64,000 bases of DNA, from assembly GCA_038025085.1 (NCBI GenBank), contig CM076140.1, positions 3,040,501 through 3,104,500 of the forward strand, in the 5' to 3' direction. The stretch comes from Tetragonia tetragonoides (lineage: Eukaryota > Streptophyta > Magnoliopsida > Caryophyllales > Aizoaceae). This document shows positions 1-11,943 of this stretch, piece by piece. The position numbers and the translations under genes were made by a program. Position 1 is the first letter of the stretch. Each line of letters opens with the position of its first letter. Under the pieces are notes generated by a model. It was not told the origin of the DNA and ran no database searches. It saw only the letters and a program-made list of their open reading frames with translations.

Positions 1-1497
1 ACCTGATCGCTTTGACTGGCCTAAAGATCGGGGTTGGGATACTCTGTACGTACCCGATTTGTCGTAAACAACGACCAGGCATGTACGGTTCGATAATATC
101 CCGATACTGTAGCCACCCCATGAATACAGTCCTCGGTACAGATACTGCCGGGTTAGAACCGTACGGCAGCCACACCACCTACGTAGAAATGTTGAAAGTT
201 ACGGTGAAGTAAAAAAACATAGCAAACGACGAAATAAATCATGAACACCGATAACTAAATGACGTACCTCTGTCGCTCGCAGATGATCCAAGCGTCTACG
301 TAAGGAGTCCAGTCGACCCATGTCCTTGCCCTCAGCCAGGGCACTCCATACGGACGCACGGGGAGCCTCGTCGTCCCCGACAACCATCCGCTCCCGATGA
401 GGTCGGAAGCAGGGAAAGTACTCGTATATCCATGCCTGCAGGAGAGTTAGGCATCCGCAGATGCCCTGAGAATCCCCGCGACTAGCTATACCGAGCTGAC
501 GATATAGGAAGGCGAGGGCAGCAGATCCCCAAGAGAAGTCATGCACCGTATCGACACCGTCGTCCATCACCTCCATCACGCAGGAGGGTCTAATACGGTT
601 ACCACTCTTGTCGACAAACAAGGTGGATCCAATAAGTAACCACATCCAAGCTGTCGCCTGGATGTCATCTATTTGCTCACGGCAAAGCTCAAAAACCGAC
701 TCCGTGAGGACCGCACCGCCCTGCCAGTGGCTACACATCAGTTCTTCTTGGCTGACCCCGAGAACCTCCATGGCCGCCGTCTGCAGCTGCCCATCCCGTC
801 CCTCATTGGAAACGAGCTCTCCGTCTACAGGAATCCGAAGAATATGCCATACATCGTGCAACATGATCGTCATCTCTCCGAACGGCATGTGGAACGAGTT
901 CGTATCCGGCTGCCACCTTTCCACGAATGCAGATATCAGGGGGAAGTCAATATGTCTGAACATAATGTCTGCCAGGTGTGATAACCCAGTCCCCTCGATC
1001 TGGGCCCTCATCTCGGCCGACATCTCCGCTCGCCACTGACTCAGCCGCTGACATACAGTCCATCGGTTCTGACACTTCAAGAGACCCCTCATCTCTCCAT
1101 TCCACATACGAGACGCTACGTGGCCCAAGAAGCTCGGTATGACGCTATCATCCGCCGGCCCACCGGACACAGGCTCTGTAACAAGCCACGTAGTGCCGTC
1201 CTCCGCTCTAGATCGTTTGCCAGTACTGGACGACCCAGTACTAACAAACCTACCGCCTCTGCCCTTCACCACGCGCCAATCTGAGGATAATTCGACGCCA
1301 ATCTGATCATCGGACTGATCCCCGGAGTAGAACTCGCTAGTTGCGTAATCGTCTTGCTCAGCAGTCATCTCCCTCATCCGAACTGCCTCTCTCTGTCTCC
1401 GTACAGAGGCATCAATCCCGCGCGTCCTCGTGTGACGCGGTCCTGAACCAGCTAGTTCACTAAATAACCGAGGCACCGATTTACCGGCTCCTCCCAT
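1..1497 (-). CDS. Plant mobile domain (PMD) protein, 3' end outside window
   Basis: Two exons are visible on the minus strand: 1497-268 (410 codons) and 178 to the window edge (59 codons plus one base), joined by an 89-bp GT..AG intron (267-179). The start is the first ATG, at 1497, just after the AAT microsatellite. After a low-complexity, charged N-terminal ~115 residues, the rest carries the PMD pattern (PF10536 type). Key pieces are RHIDFPLISAFVERW and FHMPFGEMTIMLHDVWHIL near residues 175-220, a Trp-rich segment AWMWLLIGSTLFVDKSG, WGSAALAFLYRQL, and the YFPCFRP block. Exon 2 reads into the usual VVWLPY...FMGWLQYRDIIEPYMPGRCLRQIGYVQ continuation. PMD proteins include MAIN/MAIL1, which act in transposon silencing and genome stability, and many copies carried by Mutator-like elements. 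The repeats next to this gene favour a transposon-associated copy, but that is inference. Its function is not known. Confidence 0.8.
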
Positions 1498-1530
1498 CTA
1501 TCATTTCACATTTTTAATTAATTAAACAAT

Positions 1531-1534
1531 AATC

Positions 1535-1566
<32 letters not shown>

Positions 1567-1568
1567 TA

Positions 1569-1603
<35 letters not shown>

Positions 1604-1605
1604 TA

Positions 1606-1658
<53 letters not shown>

Positions 1659-1698
1659 TAAACAATAAATAATAATAATAATAATAATAATAACAATA

Positions 1699-1731
<33 letters not shown>

Positions 1732-1776
1732 TAATAATAATAATAATAATAACAATAAATAATAATAATAATAATA

Positions 1777-1875
<99 letters not shown>
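1531..1875. repeat. Long imperfect AAT microsatellite
   Basis: About 345 bp of AAT/TAA trinucleotides. The left two thirds is interrupted at irregular intervals by AAC-AAT-AAAT variants, and the last ~85 bp is pure. It lies directly upstream of the PMD start codon, so it would fall in that gene's promoter or 5' leader. The open frames it produces (poly-Ile, poly-Tyr, poly-Leu on the minus strand) are artefacts. Confidence 0.97.
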
Positions 1876-1906
1876 TTTTTTTTGTGTCGGTCGTCTGGTC
1901 TCAGAC

Positions 1907-2104
1907 GACTCACCCAAGGGTGAGTCGTCGGCCGATCTCGACTCACCCTTGGGTAAGTCGCCCCAGACCGGCGACTCACCCAAGGGTGAGTCGTCTGCCT
2001 GTCTCGACTCTCCCAAGGGTGAGTCGTCTGCGACAGACGACTACCCTTGGGCGAGTCGAGATCGGCAGGCGACTCACCCAAGGGTGAGTCGAGATCGGCA
2101 GACG
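1907..2104. repeat. Six-copy 33-bp minisatellite with palindromic core
   Basis: The core GACTCACCCAAGGGTGAGTC, a 9-bp inverted repeat around AA or TT, recurs at 1907, 1940, 1973, 2006, 2039 and 2071. The period is therefore exactly 33, 33, 33, 33 and then 32 bp. Cores 2 and 5 carry the opposite centre (CTTG instead of CAAG). The 12-13-bp spacers are variants of GTCGGCCGATCTC or its reverse complement GAGATCGGC, so the array also reads as a larger inverted repeat. A poly-A tract (2113-2130) follows. Confidence 0.95.
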
Positions 2105-2955
2105 ATCGACGCAAAAAAAAAAAAAAAAAACACAACTTCAATTCATAACTTCACGATTCAATTCAAGGCAAAAAATATTCAATTCAAGGCAAAAAAAATT
2201 CAATTCAAACAAAAAAAAAAAAAAATTCGAAAAGTTACCCCCCCGCGCCGTCGGTCGCCGCCTCCCTCGCCGTCGAAACCTCTGCCGCCGCTGCCGCTAG
2301 CACTTGACATGGTCGTGGTGGTGGTGGTGGTGGTTGCCGGTGTGATGGTGTGGTGGTGAGGATGAGTGAGTGAGGAAGAGAGGATGAGTGAGAGTGGATG
2401 AGTGAGAGTGAGTGAGGAAGAGGGGTGGGTGAGGGTAAAATTGGAAGGGGGGGCGGTAGCTAGTAAAAAGGGGCGGTATTTAGCAATTTACAAAAAATAT
2501 CAGGGGTGAAGATAAGATGGTGTTAACAGCTCACTGTAAGAATGTGTTTTGAGAGTAGATATAGTAAAATATTTTGAGTCCATTTGTTCAACTCGGTCTG
2601 CAAATACTTCAACAATAACATTATTTATAGGGTGATGTTATTGTGAGGTCAATAAACACTATTGTCAGGTCCAATATTAAAAGGCTAGCTCTTCTATATT
2701 TCTATATATGAGAAAATATGACATAAAATAATCTGACAATAGTGTTTTATGATCCGGCAATAATATTACCCTATTTTTATTCAATATATAAAATGTATTA
2801 GGGCAATAGAATATAATGGGTTCTAAAGTTCATGTCACATATTGTAATGCTAGGACAGAAACTTGCATTCACAGCATAACATTGAGCAATAAGCAGTCAT
2901 CAAGCAAAACTAAATTGAATACTATGTGGAAATCTCTAAAAACAAACAAGAATTA
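2105..2955. other. Gene-free spacer, probably upstream part of the PMD unit
   Basis: It contains poly-A tracts (2113-2130, 2210-2224), a GC-rich patch (2238-2300), a GGT/GTG run (2311-2355), and GAGTGA/GGATGA-rich repeats (2357-2440). Two copies of a GGGGCGGTA motif follow (about 2448 and 2470). On the minus strand an ATG at 2310 opens a short Gly/Arg-rich frame. It could be a 5' exon of the PMD gene, but I cannot connect it by splice sites. From about 2500 to 2950 the sequence is AT-rich and I see nothing in it. Confidence 0.5.
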
Positions 2956-3177
2956 GGCCTTGTTCTTTTCGTCGTTTTCATGTTACATTCCGTTCCAATC
3001 CGTTCCGTTCCAATCTGTTTCGTTCCATTCCGCGCCGCATTCTGTACTTCATTTTGTCTCACATACTTTTGAATTATCCGCGCTGCGCCGCTCAGTTCTG
3101 TTCCGTTCCAATCCGTTCCGTTCCGTTCCGTTCCGTTCCTCACAGTCCTGCACCATTCCGTTGAAGAGAATAGGGTC
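2956..3177. mobile_element. PIF/Harbinger-like MITE with CCGTTCCAAT-type interior
   Basis: The 222-bp element is flanked by the 3-bp duplication TTA (2953-2955 and 3178-3180). The ends are roughly inverted: GGCCTTGTTCTTTTCGTCG on the left, and GACCCTATTCTCTTCAACGG read inward from the right. The interior is almost entirely degenerate CCGTTCCAAT / TTCCG repeats. A TTA duplication is the signature of PIF/Harbinger (Tourist) insertion. No coding capacity. Confidence 0.7.
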
Positions 3178-3252
3178 TTAAAGTCACGTATGGTATTTAA
3201 CTGGTACTCATTAAAAACTTAGTTGGATCTTTGTACTTGTACATAATTCTAA

Positions 3253-3498
3253 GGGTATGTTCTCCCCAACTGAAAAACGTTTATATTTATTACTGAAAAT
3301 TTATTTTTGTTGAACTTCGTTGAACTTTGTTTAATTTTGTTGATTCAAGCGTTTTTTATAACTAGTTTGTATATTGGTTTGTTTAACTTTGTTGAACTTT
3401 GTTTAACTTTATTTAACTTTGTTGAAGTTTGCTGAAGTTTGTTAAAATTTGTTAAAATTTACTGAAATAAACAGAAATAAACTGAGGAGAAGCTCCTA
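3253..3498. mobile_element. Probable MITE of the same family, GAACTTTGTT interior
   Basis: It opens with GGGTATGTTCTCCCCAACTG right after TAA. It ends in a segment whose inward reading is TAGGAGCTTCTCCTCAGTTT, an imperfect match to the left end. The interior is a run of TTGAACTTTG / TTTAACTTTG decamers. No intact 3' target duplication is visible, so the right boundary is approximate. Confidence 0.5.
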
Positions 3499-4718
3499 CT
3501 CATGTTTCACATCGAACAACTCTTTTTGCTGAAGTCTCCGTTTATTAGTGAAGATCCTTAGATCCTTACAAATTAGAGTATCGTGTCAAATGAAAAAACA
3601 TCAAAACAATATTCAAATCAGCTAAGTGAGAGCCAAGACATCCGATGATTAAAGTACGCTGGCATATATGAAGATAAGACAAAATGTTACTACGATATAC
3701 TGTATATTTGACATATTTATCCCAAATATGTCCATTTCCAGACCAATACCCTTCATAATTCCTTTTGTGTTGTGTCTCCTTTGTAAAAGTGGACAACAAC
3801 AATTTTTGCTTCTTATGTATTGCTGGAATGGTGGAAAGACTCAAGCGAGGACAGCCATTCAAATTTTTACCACCTTGTCCACCAATGTAAAGTGTATCTT
3901 CATAATCTACAGTATTGTACCAATAAGTGGTTGGTGTGAATAATTCAACACTCTCATCTCTTAAGCAAGGTCGAGGGTTCGAATCTTGTAAATTGAGAAA
4001 TTACTCAATTAAAACACTTTATCCCACAGTGAGTCGACCCGATGCGAACAATATTAGCCTTGGCCCAAATAACTTAGGTGAATTTGTGGTTAAACAAAAA
4101 AAAAAACAAAAAAAAAAACTACAGTTTTGTTTGTGTTTCCATGTCTAATTTGAAAATCTACTGTTATCAAGGCAAACTATCTCAGTAGCCCAGCCCATCT
4201 CAAGCCCGAGCCCAACAAGTGCTAATGGTCCCCTGGAACCCAGAGCCTACCACACGGTTCACACCTCCTACCTTGGCCCATTGAGCACAGTCCTAGGGCT
4301 TCACTCATAATTGTAAACCCATCATATTACTTAGCCCACATGTGAGCCCAGTTTCAAGTCCAGGATTGGACTGAGAGAGACTAGAAACAGAAAGAGAGAG
4401 AGAGAGAGAGAGAGTTTTACAAGTCGTTGCAGAAACTTGACTGGCTGGTGAGCTTGAGTCTAAGAGGAGAGAGAAAGGGGGGTCGCCTTGTGTATAATTC
4501 TACGGCTGCTACTATTAACGCGACCCACCCAGAAATTTGCAAGAAAAAACAACCCACTTCACTGTTTAACGTTTGATTACACAAGAAACAAGTCCAAATT
4601 TTGCCTAACTCTTGACATATTGTCATAAACCTCACTTCTATTTAAAAAGTAAGCACATCTCTACAATTTGTAATTGCAGTTCTTTAATAATCTTTGATTT
4701 CTAGAGAGGGGAAAAAAG
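3499..4718. other. Upstream region of the galactosyltransferase gene
   Basis: Apart from the SINE at 3919-4118, this stretch holds only AT-rich sequence, a pyrimidine/CCA-rich stretch (4190-4370) and a GA dinucleotide run (4393-4412). The GA run and what follows it probably belong to the promoter or 5' leader of the gene starting at 4719. I could not place a convincing TATA box. Confidence 0.4.
3919..4118 (+). mobile_element. tRNA-derived SINE with target-site duplication
   Basis: The 200-bp element has a tRNA-like head, with an A-box-like TGGTTGGTGTG near 3927 and a B box GGTTCGAATC at 3976-3985. The body is unrelated to tRNA, and the A-rich tail runs from about 4095 to 4118. It is flanked by a 12-bp direct repeat, CTACAGTATTGT (3907-3918) and CTACAGTTTTGT (4119-4130), with one mismatch. 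This is the expected result of L1-type target-primed insertion of a polymerase III-transcribed SINE. Confidence 0.85.
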
Positions 4719-7700
4719 ATGGGAGAAAAAATGATGAAGAATCGAAGCAATGGCAGAATCTCTACCACTTGGATACCAATTCTCTGTGTATCATTCTTCT
4801 TTTTTGGCATGCTGTTCACTAACAGGTTTGATCCCTTTTTTTTTATACTCATCTGGGTAATTTAAATTTTGTTGATGTGCACCATTTAATGAGCAAAATA
4901 AATTTTAGCTGAGGGATTTGTTGATTAATTGCCAGATTGTGGGAACCACAAGAATCTGGAAGTCAGCTGATTTCAACTCATCAGCAAAATGAAGAGCTCA
5001 AAGTTGTTTGTGAGGACTGTGAAACTGAAAAGGTATGGAAGTTTCTCATCAAAATTACTGAATTTTGATAATTTAGATTCTATTTCAACTTTTCATTAGC
5101 TTTTTAATCTGGGATCGATCAGATTTTGAAATTGGGAAATGCATATTTGAACTTTTAGAATATATTGGAGAAGCCTAGAGATGAGAAAGTAATTATGGAA
5201 GAAGTACAGAAAACACATGAAGCAATCAAGTGAGTTCTAATCAACCATAGTTTTGAATTCTCAAAGCTTCTTTTTTTTTTCCTTTTTTTTTTTGTCATAT
5301 TATTTTCTTTAGAAAATTTTTGTTGATTGTGTAAATCATTGGGAGGGGAATTTTAGGTCATTGGATAAGTCAGTTTCAATGCTTCAGATGGAGTTGGCTG
5401 CGTCCCGCAGCTCGAAGGAGTTTAGTAGCTCTGATCAATCTGGTAGTGCAACTCAGTTGGCGATTCAAGATGGGCAACAAAAGAAAAAGGTGTTTGTGGT
5501 AATTGGAATTAACACTGCTTTCAGCAGTAGGAAGCGCCGTGATTCAGTGAGGGATACTTGGATGCCTCAAGGTAATTGGAAATGGGCACTGAATTCAGGC
5601 TTGCTGTGTTATTTGTCTGTGTTGGTGCTCAAGCAATGTGCTTACCTTATTCTATGTTGGTTCAGGAGAGAAGTTGAAAAAATTGGAAACAGAGAAGGGA
5701 GTTGTAATTCGATTCACGATTGGTCACAGGTATGCCATTTTTCCCTCTTTATGTTGTTTGATATAGGGAAGGAATAATGCTCAGTTCTTTTGAAGTCCTT
5801 TTCACCACACATTATAAATACATTTGTTGTTGACTAAGGAAAAAAGGACATTATTCTGAATTTGATGACTACATTTTGGAGAGTCTGATGGAAGTTTGAT
5901 GCCCACTTCCACTAGGTATAAGCTACATCTTTCTTGGAAAGTAAAAAATTTATTTCCTTCTAAAAAGATGTTTACAATGAGCACAGAAAAGGAGCAAAAG
6001 CTCTCCCTAACAACTCAAAGCACCAGCTGCTAAAAAGCTACATCTTGTCTGCACACATTTATCTGTTCTTTCCTACATTTCCAAGTATATCAATTGCTAA
6101 GGTATTATGTTGTGATACTGATACAAATGAGTGGATGCTCCTATGTACTCAAAAATCAATGCAAAGAAATGGTCACTCTTTGTGCATTTGAACGGAACAT
6201 TTTGATATCCCTTCTGGTAGTTTTAATACCTTTAGCGAGTACAAAATAGAGTCTCATCCTGATCTCACCATTAGGTCGTCCCATGGGACTGGGATGTACC
6301 TGTACTGCTGACCTTGCGGCTGAACAAAATACAGGAATCACTTGTCAATGTGCTATAATCGGACTTTAACGATGCTTTTAGTGGCCTATACGTAAAGCCT
6401 AGCAATCTGCCAAATGAATACACCTCCGATTTCCAAATTCAATTCCAGAAAGAAGCATTCAAAGCTGGAGGTTGTTAAAGTCTCTCCTCAATAATAGCAC
6501 AATATGCTCCTTTAACTGAAAGTTCCCCATTTTATCATGAACCCAAATATAGTAATCATCATCAGGAGTGGAAGGGAGGCGTATTTTTACAAGAGCATCA
6601 GCAGAGACTGCCTCGAATCGATCATAAATGAGCTCAGCATTCCATCTCCATCTTCAATGCAATCTGCCACCTTAAAGACTCTCACGTCAGCTCCTCATTC
6701 GCCTTTGGATGAAGCCAGGTAACTCTGGGATCCATGGGTCTGTTCAAATACATATCTTCTCCCCGTTACCCACTTGGAAGCATCTGCCTTTGCGGATAAT
6801 TTCCTTTGTCTTGCACAAATTCTTTTCATTGGCTCGAATCCAAAGGGGATTCTCAACGGGTAGAAAATCATGTCTCTTGCAATATTTGTTCAAGAAAAGC
6901 CTCACCCAAAGCTTATTACTTTTGCTAAAAATTTGCGAGCAGCACTATTAAGATCTGCCATAAGTCTGAAACCCAAACCACCCACTGCTTTTGGTGTGCA
7001 AATGGATTTCCACGAGGTCAAGTAAATGCCCTTATTTTCATCACTTCTATCCCACCAAAAATCACGAATGAAACCATCCATTTCCTTGCAAATACCCTGC
7101 CCCAAATTGTTTGTCACCATGGGATAAGAAGGTAGCAAAAGATAATGTTTATTATTTCCAGGCCTTCAACTTCTCCTTGAGTCTATCAATGAGATAATTA
7201 AAACCTTTTCCCTTTATTTTGAAAAGCGAGGCCCAAATAAACTGCGTGTTTATCCATGGTGGCTAAATTCAGGACCCCTTTAATGTTACCAATGGTTGCA
7301 GCTCCCACAAAGAGGGTGCAATTGAGTTACAATGCACTAGGATTGCCTATGTAGTAACCTTGGTGATTCAGTTGTATGTGATTTTTTGGTATTGTTTTCA
7401 TGAATATGACATATATGACTGACCCAAATATCATTGCTTTATTGGACTAGTGCAACGTCAAACAGCATTTTAGATAGAGCTATTGATGCAGAAGATGCGC
7501 AGCATCATGACTTTCTCAGGCTGGTAAGAATGCACACACGAAGTCCTTATGGTTATGTGCAGGATAACGTTGTGGTTATAACTTGCAATGATCTTGATCC
7601 AAAATGTTTCCAGGAGCATATTGAAGGGTATCATGAATTGTCTGCGAAAACCAAGATATATTTTTCTACTGCTGTTGCAAAGTGGGATGCTGACTTTTAT

Positions 7701-9104
7701 GTCAAAGTGGATGATGACGTTCATGTCAATTTGGGTACATTCCTTAAACTTTTATTTCTTTTACCATTTACTGTACACATTTCACTTGTCTCATCTCCAC
7801 CTTCAGGAGTGGGATTTCATTAGCAATGCTAGTTTTGCAATTCATGTATGTTTGTGATTTGTAGGTGTACTGACTTCAACTCTTGCTCATTATCGATCAA
7901 AACCGAGAGTATATATTGGATGTATGAAATCTGGACCTGTTCTATCACAAAAGTAAATCTTCCACGACCTCTTATGTTGATGATATACTCATCAAATTTC
8001 TTCTATTTCTTCCTGAGGAGTGACACAAGGGTATAATGTCTCTTTTACTTACCAATTGTTTTGTAGGAATACCAAGTACCATGAACCAGAATCCTGGAAG
8101 TTTGGGGAAGAGGGGAACAAGTACTTCCGCCATGCAACAGGGCAGATCTATGCCATCTCAAAAGATTTGGCAACTTATATTTCGATAAACCAGTGAGATT
8201 CCATTTCTCATTTCCTATTAAGTGCTGCAATCATAAATTTCTATGCTTTATCTTTAGGGTGGTTTAGAATGATTTGCAGAGTTTGAAATATAATAACTTT
8301 ACAATAATGACTTTGTTTACTCAACTTTTGGCAACTTTTCTGATCTTCAGTGATGGAGTGATTTTGACGTTGTCCATATGTTTGAATTTGTGGGATTTAG
8401 CTTGTGTAACATTACATGGCATGATTTTGGTGCAAGTAGTATTGTTCTCTGTGAAATTGCTCTGCTTGGCTGTCATCCTTAAAGTTGTATCTGTCTACTG
8501 CTAATCCAGGCCCATACTGCACAAATATGCAAATGAAGATGTGTCTCTTGGTTCATGGTTTATTGGTCTTGATGTGGAGCACGTTGATGAGCGTAACATG
8601 TGCTGTGGAACTCCTCCAGGTATTTCCATTGGCATTTTATATCATATCATAGCATTGGATTTTGAGCCTGGCTACTTGTGCATCTTGGGTGCGTTGCCAT
8701 TGTCTATCACTTAAAAATATTGCGTGAAGTCACCACTTTTAGGGTAATAACTTAGATCTTTAAAGGCTGATGATTTGATGACAATACATTCTTACTTTGA
8801 TCACTGCCCTGAACATTAAACTGAAGTCTCAAGTCCCTAACCAAGGCATCCAGATGAGATGGCTCTAGGATCTTGGAGCTGCAAAATTAAATCTTCAAGT
8901 ATATCTTTGCTTGAAGTCCCGTCTTCTCATTTCCTCCTCCTTTTTATGTTTGCAGATTGTGAATGGAAGGCACAAGCAGGAAATGTCTGTGTTGCATCAT
9001 TTGATTGGAGCTGCAGTGGAATTTGCCAGTCAGTGGAGAAGATTAAATCTGTCCATGAAAAATGTGGTGAGGGAGATGATGGAATATGGGGTGTTTTGTT
9101 ATGA
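4719..9104 (+). CDS. GT31 beta-1,3-galactosyltransferase
   Basis: Eleven exons: 4719-4825, 4936-5032, 5159-5229, 5357-5571, 5666-5729, 7451-7523, 7614-7734, 7865-7952, 8067-8192, 8510-8619, 8956-9104. All have GT..AG introns and join in frame to 406 codons plus stop. The protein is a Golgi type II membrane enzyme: short basic N-terminus, one hydrophobic anchor at about residues 15-35 ([16 protein letters not shown]), then a stem with a short coiled-coil-like stretch, then the catalytic domain from about residue 130 ([26 protein letters not shown]). The metal/UDP-binding DDD motif is at 242-244 in [10 protein letters not shown]. The later family blocks [12 protein letters not shown] and [20 protein letters not shown] are present. 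This is the plant B3GALT subgroup, usually with a DUF4094 N-terminal region, which adds beta-1,3-galactose to arabinogalactan-protein or N-glycan acceptors. The precise acceptor cannot be read from sequence. Intron 5 (1.7 kb) carries a LINE fragment. Confidence 0.93.
6410..7140 (-). mobile_element. Decayed LINE (ORF2 C-terminal) fragment in intron 5
   Basis: On the minus strand, opposite to the host gene, three pieces of a plant L1-type ORF2 occur in the normal order but in broken frames. First is [18 protein letters not shown] with [22 protein letters not shown] (about 7075-6930). Next is [24 protein letters not shown] (about 6775-6705). Last is [13 protein letters not shown] (near 6500). 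These correspond to the reverse transcriptase tail and the zf-RVT/linker region. Stops and frame changes show it is dead. No target duplication or poly-A tail was found, and the fragment may extend toward 7340. Confidence 0.8.
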
Positions 9105-11315
9105 TGTATCCGTACCCTACAACTAAGTTCATGCAGGGCAAACTCATCAACCAGTACAGAATTTTAGGGGTCTGGGCAGATTAGCATGAGTTACAAGAGA
9201 CAAGAGTTTTAGCATGATGCTTGAGCTGCAAGGATTCAGTCTGTTTTATTTGAAGACATTGCTAAAAGACCGACTGTCGTACCCCATTGAAAAACAGATT
9301 TGTGATTAGGCATAGTAGAATTCTTAACTATGATAGTGCATTTTTGGAGTTATGTATAGATGGGGGCATAAATTGCTACCAAAGTGTTTGTTGTATGTGC
9401 TTATTTCCTTTTCTAGGTGCCCCCGTATAGGCAAATACATGTTTGTTCCCCTGTACTGTAACCTACACTGTTGTAACTGATATGAATTATGATTGGTTAT
9501 GAGAAATTCAAATCTAATGGTTTCTTTTGTTCTAGCTTGTATTTTGCTGCGTTTTCCCTAAGAAAACCACCAGAGATATTCTTATAGAATCAGGATGTGG
9601 GGGTGATAATCGATGCCTCGATCATCGATGAGAAGTATGCATGCTTAAATATTTTGAGGTCGCATTCATGCTCTTTTTCTCTCTCATTTCTAACCACTGG
9701 CCTGCAAGAGTGCAAGACATGCCACTAGGCCATAACACCAAATTTCTATTCGCCTTAAGCTTCATATGCGAACACCTCCTAATTAACCGTAATCCTTACC
9801 GTTTATTCAATCATTAAACCAACTGTTTCTCATAGTGTTTTATTTGCAATGTCTGAGATTGAAGACCAGACCAAAGGATTGGTTGCTCATTTTTGCACCA
9901 TCATCTTTGGCCCCTTCAATTCTACCAAAGAAATTGGGTGCTCAGAATCAACTGCATATATAAATCAAATGTGGCTGTGTTTGACGTCCATGCATTGAAG
10001 GCAACAAAGGAACAAGAAAGCCACACACTTTTCTCTTTATGCTCTTTAATTTCACACGCGTAATAAAATAAGTAAACAGCTTTTGGACAAAAAACATTGG
10101 ACGAGTCCCAGAAGAAAAAGCCGATAACTATTTAAATGTGAATTATCTTTTTTATTTTTTGTTTGAAGATCGAATTTGAAAACTCTTCAACCATTCAAGC
10201 CTTTTTTGCACTTTAAATTAAATTCGACTTATTAATAAACTTTATTAGTGTGCAGCTTGTGTTAATTACTATATAATAATAATGGTGGCCACTGACTGTA
10301 ATTAGAGACAAAGCAAAAGAGCACCAGACATGCCCGTACAACCTGTCCAGTTCACTCCACACGAGCAACTTCCATCGTCTTGTTTCCACTCTCGTTTTCA
10401 TTTGCTTGTCGTCACTTTCATGTTGTATTGTTCTATATGCACCTTAATTACTTTCAAATACTAAAATTAATGTTTGGAAATTATGTACTATCAAGAAGAT
10501 ATGGTGTTTAACTACTGTTTGTGTGACCTTTTAGTTTTTACTACAACATTAGCGCAATTTTTTATATGCTCTCATGTTTATACAATATCCTGCACTTGGT
10601 TTAATAGGGGTGAATAGCATGCGCAATAAAACTGGGAAAGTATTTGAAATGTGGGTCATGACTAAAGGAAGTATTAACACACTCCCGAGAGTATGATTGA
10701 ATCGCTGCAACATTAGGTGCCTAGGTGGCATGTGCTCATGTATATGTTTAAAGAATGAGGTCAAAACTGAAACTGAAACTGAATTTTTAGACCATTTGAG
10801 AATTTTATTTTTTTTTTTGGGATAAATACCATTTGAGAAGTTCTATTTTATTTTATTTTTGATCTTATTTGAGAAGTTCTATTTATGCTCTATATATGAG
10901 AGGGCCTTGACTTTGTCACTCGTTCCGTTGAGTCTAGCTATTTACTCTTAACGTACCTTCGTGTTTATAGCCTTATAGGAGATATAGTAATTGTTGAGAT
11001 AACACGAAATTAACTGCTTTGGCAATCTCTTTTTTTTTTAAATAAAAGATGAATTAATATATTTTTAAGACTCACCGCTTGACACAATTTTGATATCTAC
11101 AACTACACAAGTTTTAATTTAACAAAAATCGTACCTAGTATGTACTACATTAGGTATGTTTGGGCGCTTTATAACTAGTAGCTGCAATATGTATTACTAG
11201 TTTACTACTCTGATGTAATGGTCTTTGTTTATAAATATATAATGAAGCACTATCCTTATTATAAAAAAAAATAATAAAAATAAAATCATACCTGAAGCTT
11301 TGGATGTTGCGATTA
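9105..11315. other. Gene-free spacer downstream of the galactosyltransferase
   Basis: The first ~450 bp probably contain the 3' UTR of the gene ending at 9104. The rest is AT-rich, with short open frames that have no coding character. I see no RNA gene or recognisable transposon in it. Confidence 0.5.
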
Positions 11316-11463
11316 GGGGCGCGTTCTTTTCAACTGAAAACTGGTAACTGGAACTGGGAGAAACTAGACAAAACTGATAAAAACTGGGTCAAATTGGGTG
11401 AAACTGGAAAAAACTGAAAATACTTTAATTTTCACTGTTAATAATAATAATAATAATAATTAA

Positions 11464-11505
<42 letters not shown>

Positions 11506-11672
11506 TATTGTTTAATAATAATACTAACAATATTAATAATAATAATAATAATATATTATTTTTATTTTTATTTTTATAATTATTAATATATTTTGTTAGT
11601 ATTATTATAATTATTAATTATTATTATTATTATTATTATTGTTACTATTCTTAATTATTGTATTATTATTAC

Positions 11673-11704
<32 letters not shown>

Positions 11705-11943
11705 ATTATTGCTACTATTTTTATTACTATTATTATTTATTATTATTACTATTAATTATTATTATTACTATTAATTATTCTTCTTCTGTTTAAACTGGAC
11801 AAAACTGAGAAAAAATGGACAAAATTGGGCAAAACTGGGTCAAACTGGGCAAAACTATATTTTGTAACTGGTAACTGATAAAAATTGGGCAAAACTGGAC
11901 AAAATTAGACAAAACTGGATACCAGTTAAAAAAAACATGCCCC
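11316..11943. mobile_element. Probable MITE with AAACTGG and AAT/ATT interior
   Basis: The left end GGGGCGCGTTCTTTTCAACT and the inward reading of the right end, GGGCATGTTTTTTTTAACTG, are imperfect inverted repeats. Degenerate AAACTGGG / AAACTGAT octamers fill both flanks. The centre is an AAT-rich run (11438-11555) followed by an ATT-rich run (11575-11780), which together could fold back. TTA precedes the left end but is not repeated on the right, so the insertion boundary is not proven. Confidence 0.55.

Noticed and set aside
608..1039. Plus-strand open frames of 143 and 102 codons
   Set aside because: They lie antisense to the PMD exon, which has clear domain evidence.
1907..2104. CRISPR-like array
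   Set aside because: The repeats are regular, but the spacers are variants of one sequence, the genome is a plant, and there are no cas genes.
1514..2141. Minus-strand open frames of 60-202 codons rich in Ile, Tyr and Leu
   Set aside because: They are translations of the AAT microsatellite and the palindromic minisatellite; no protein-like composition.
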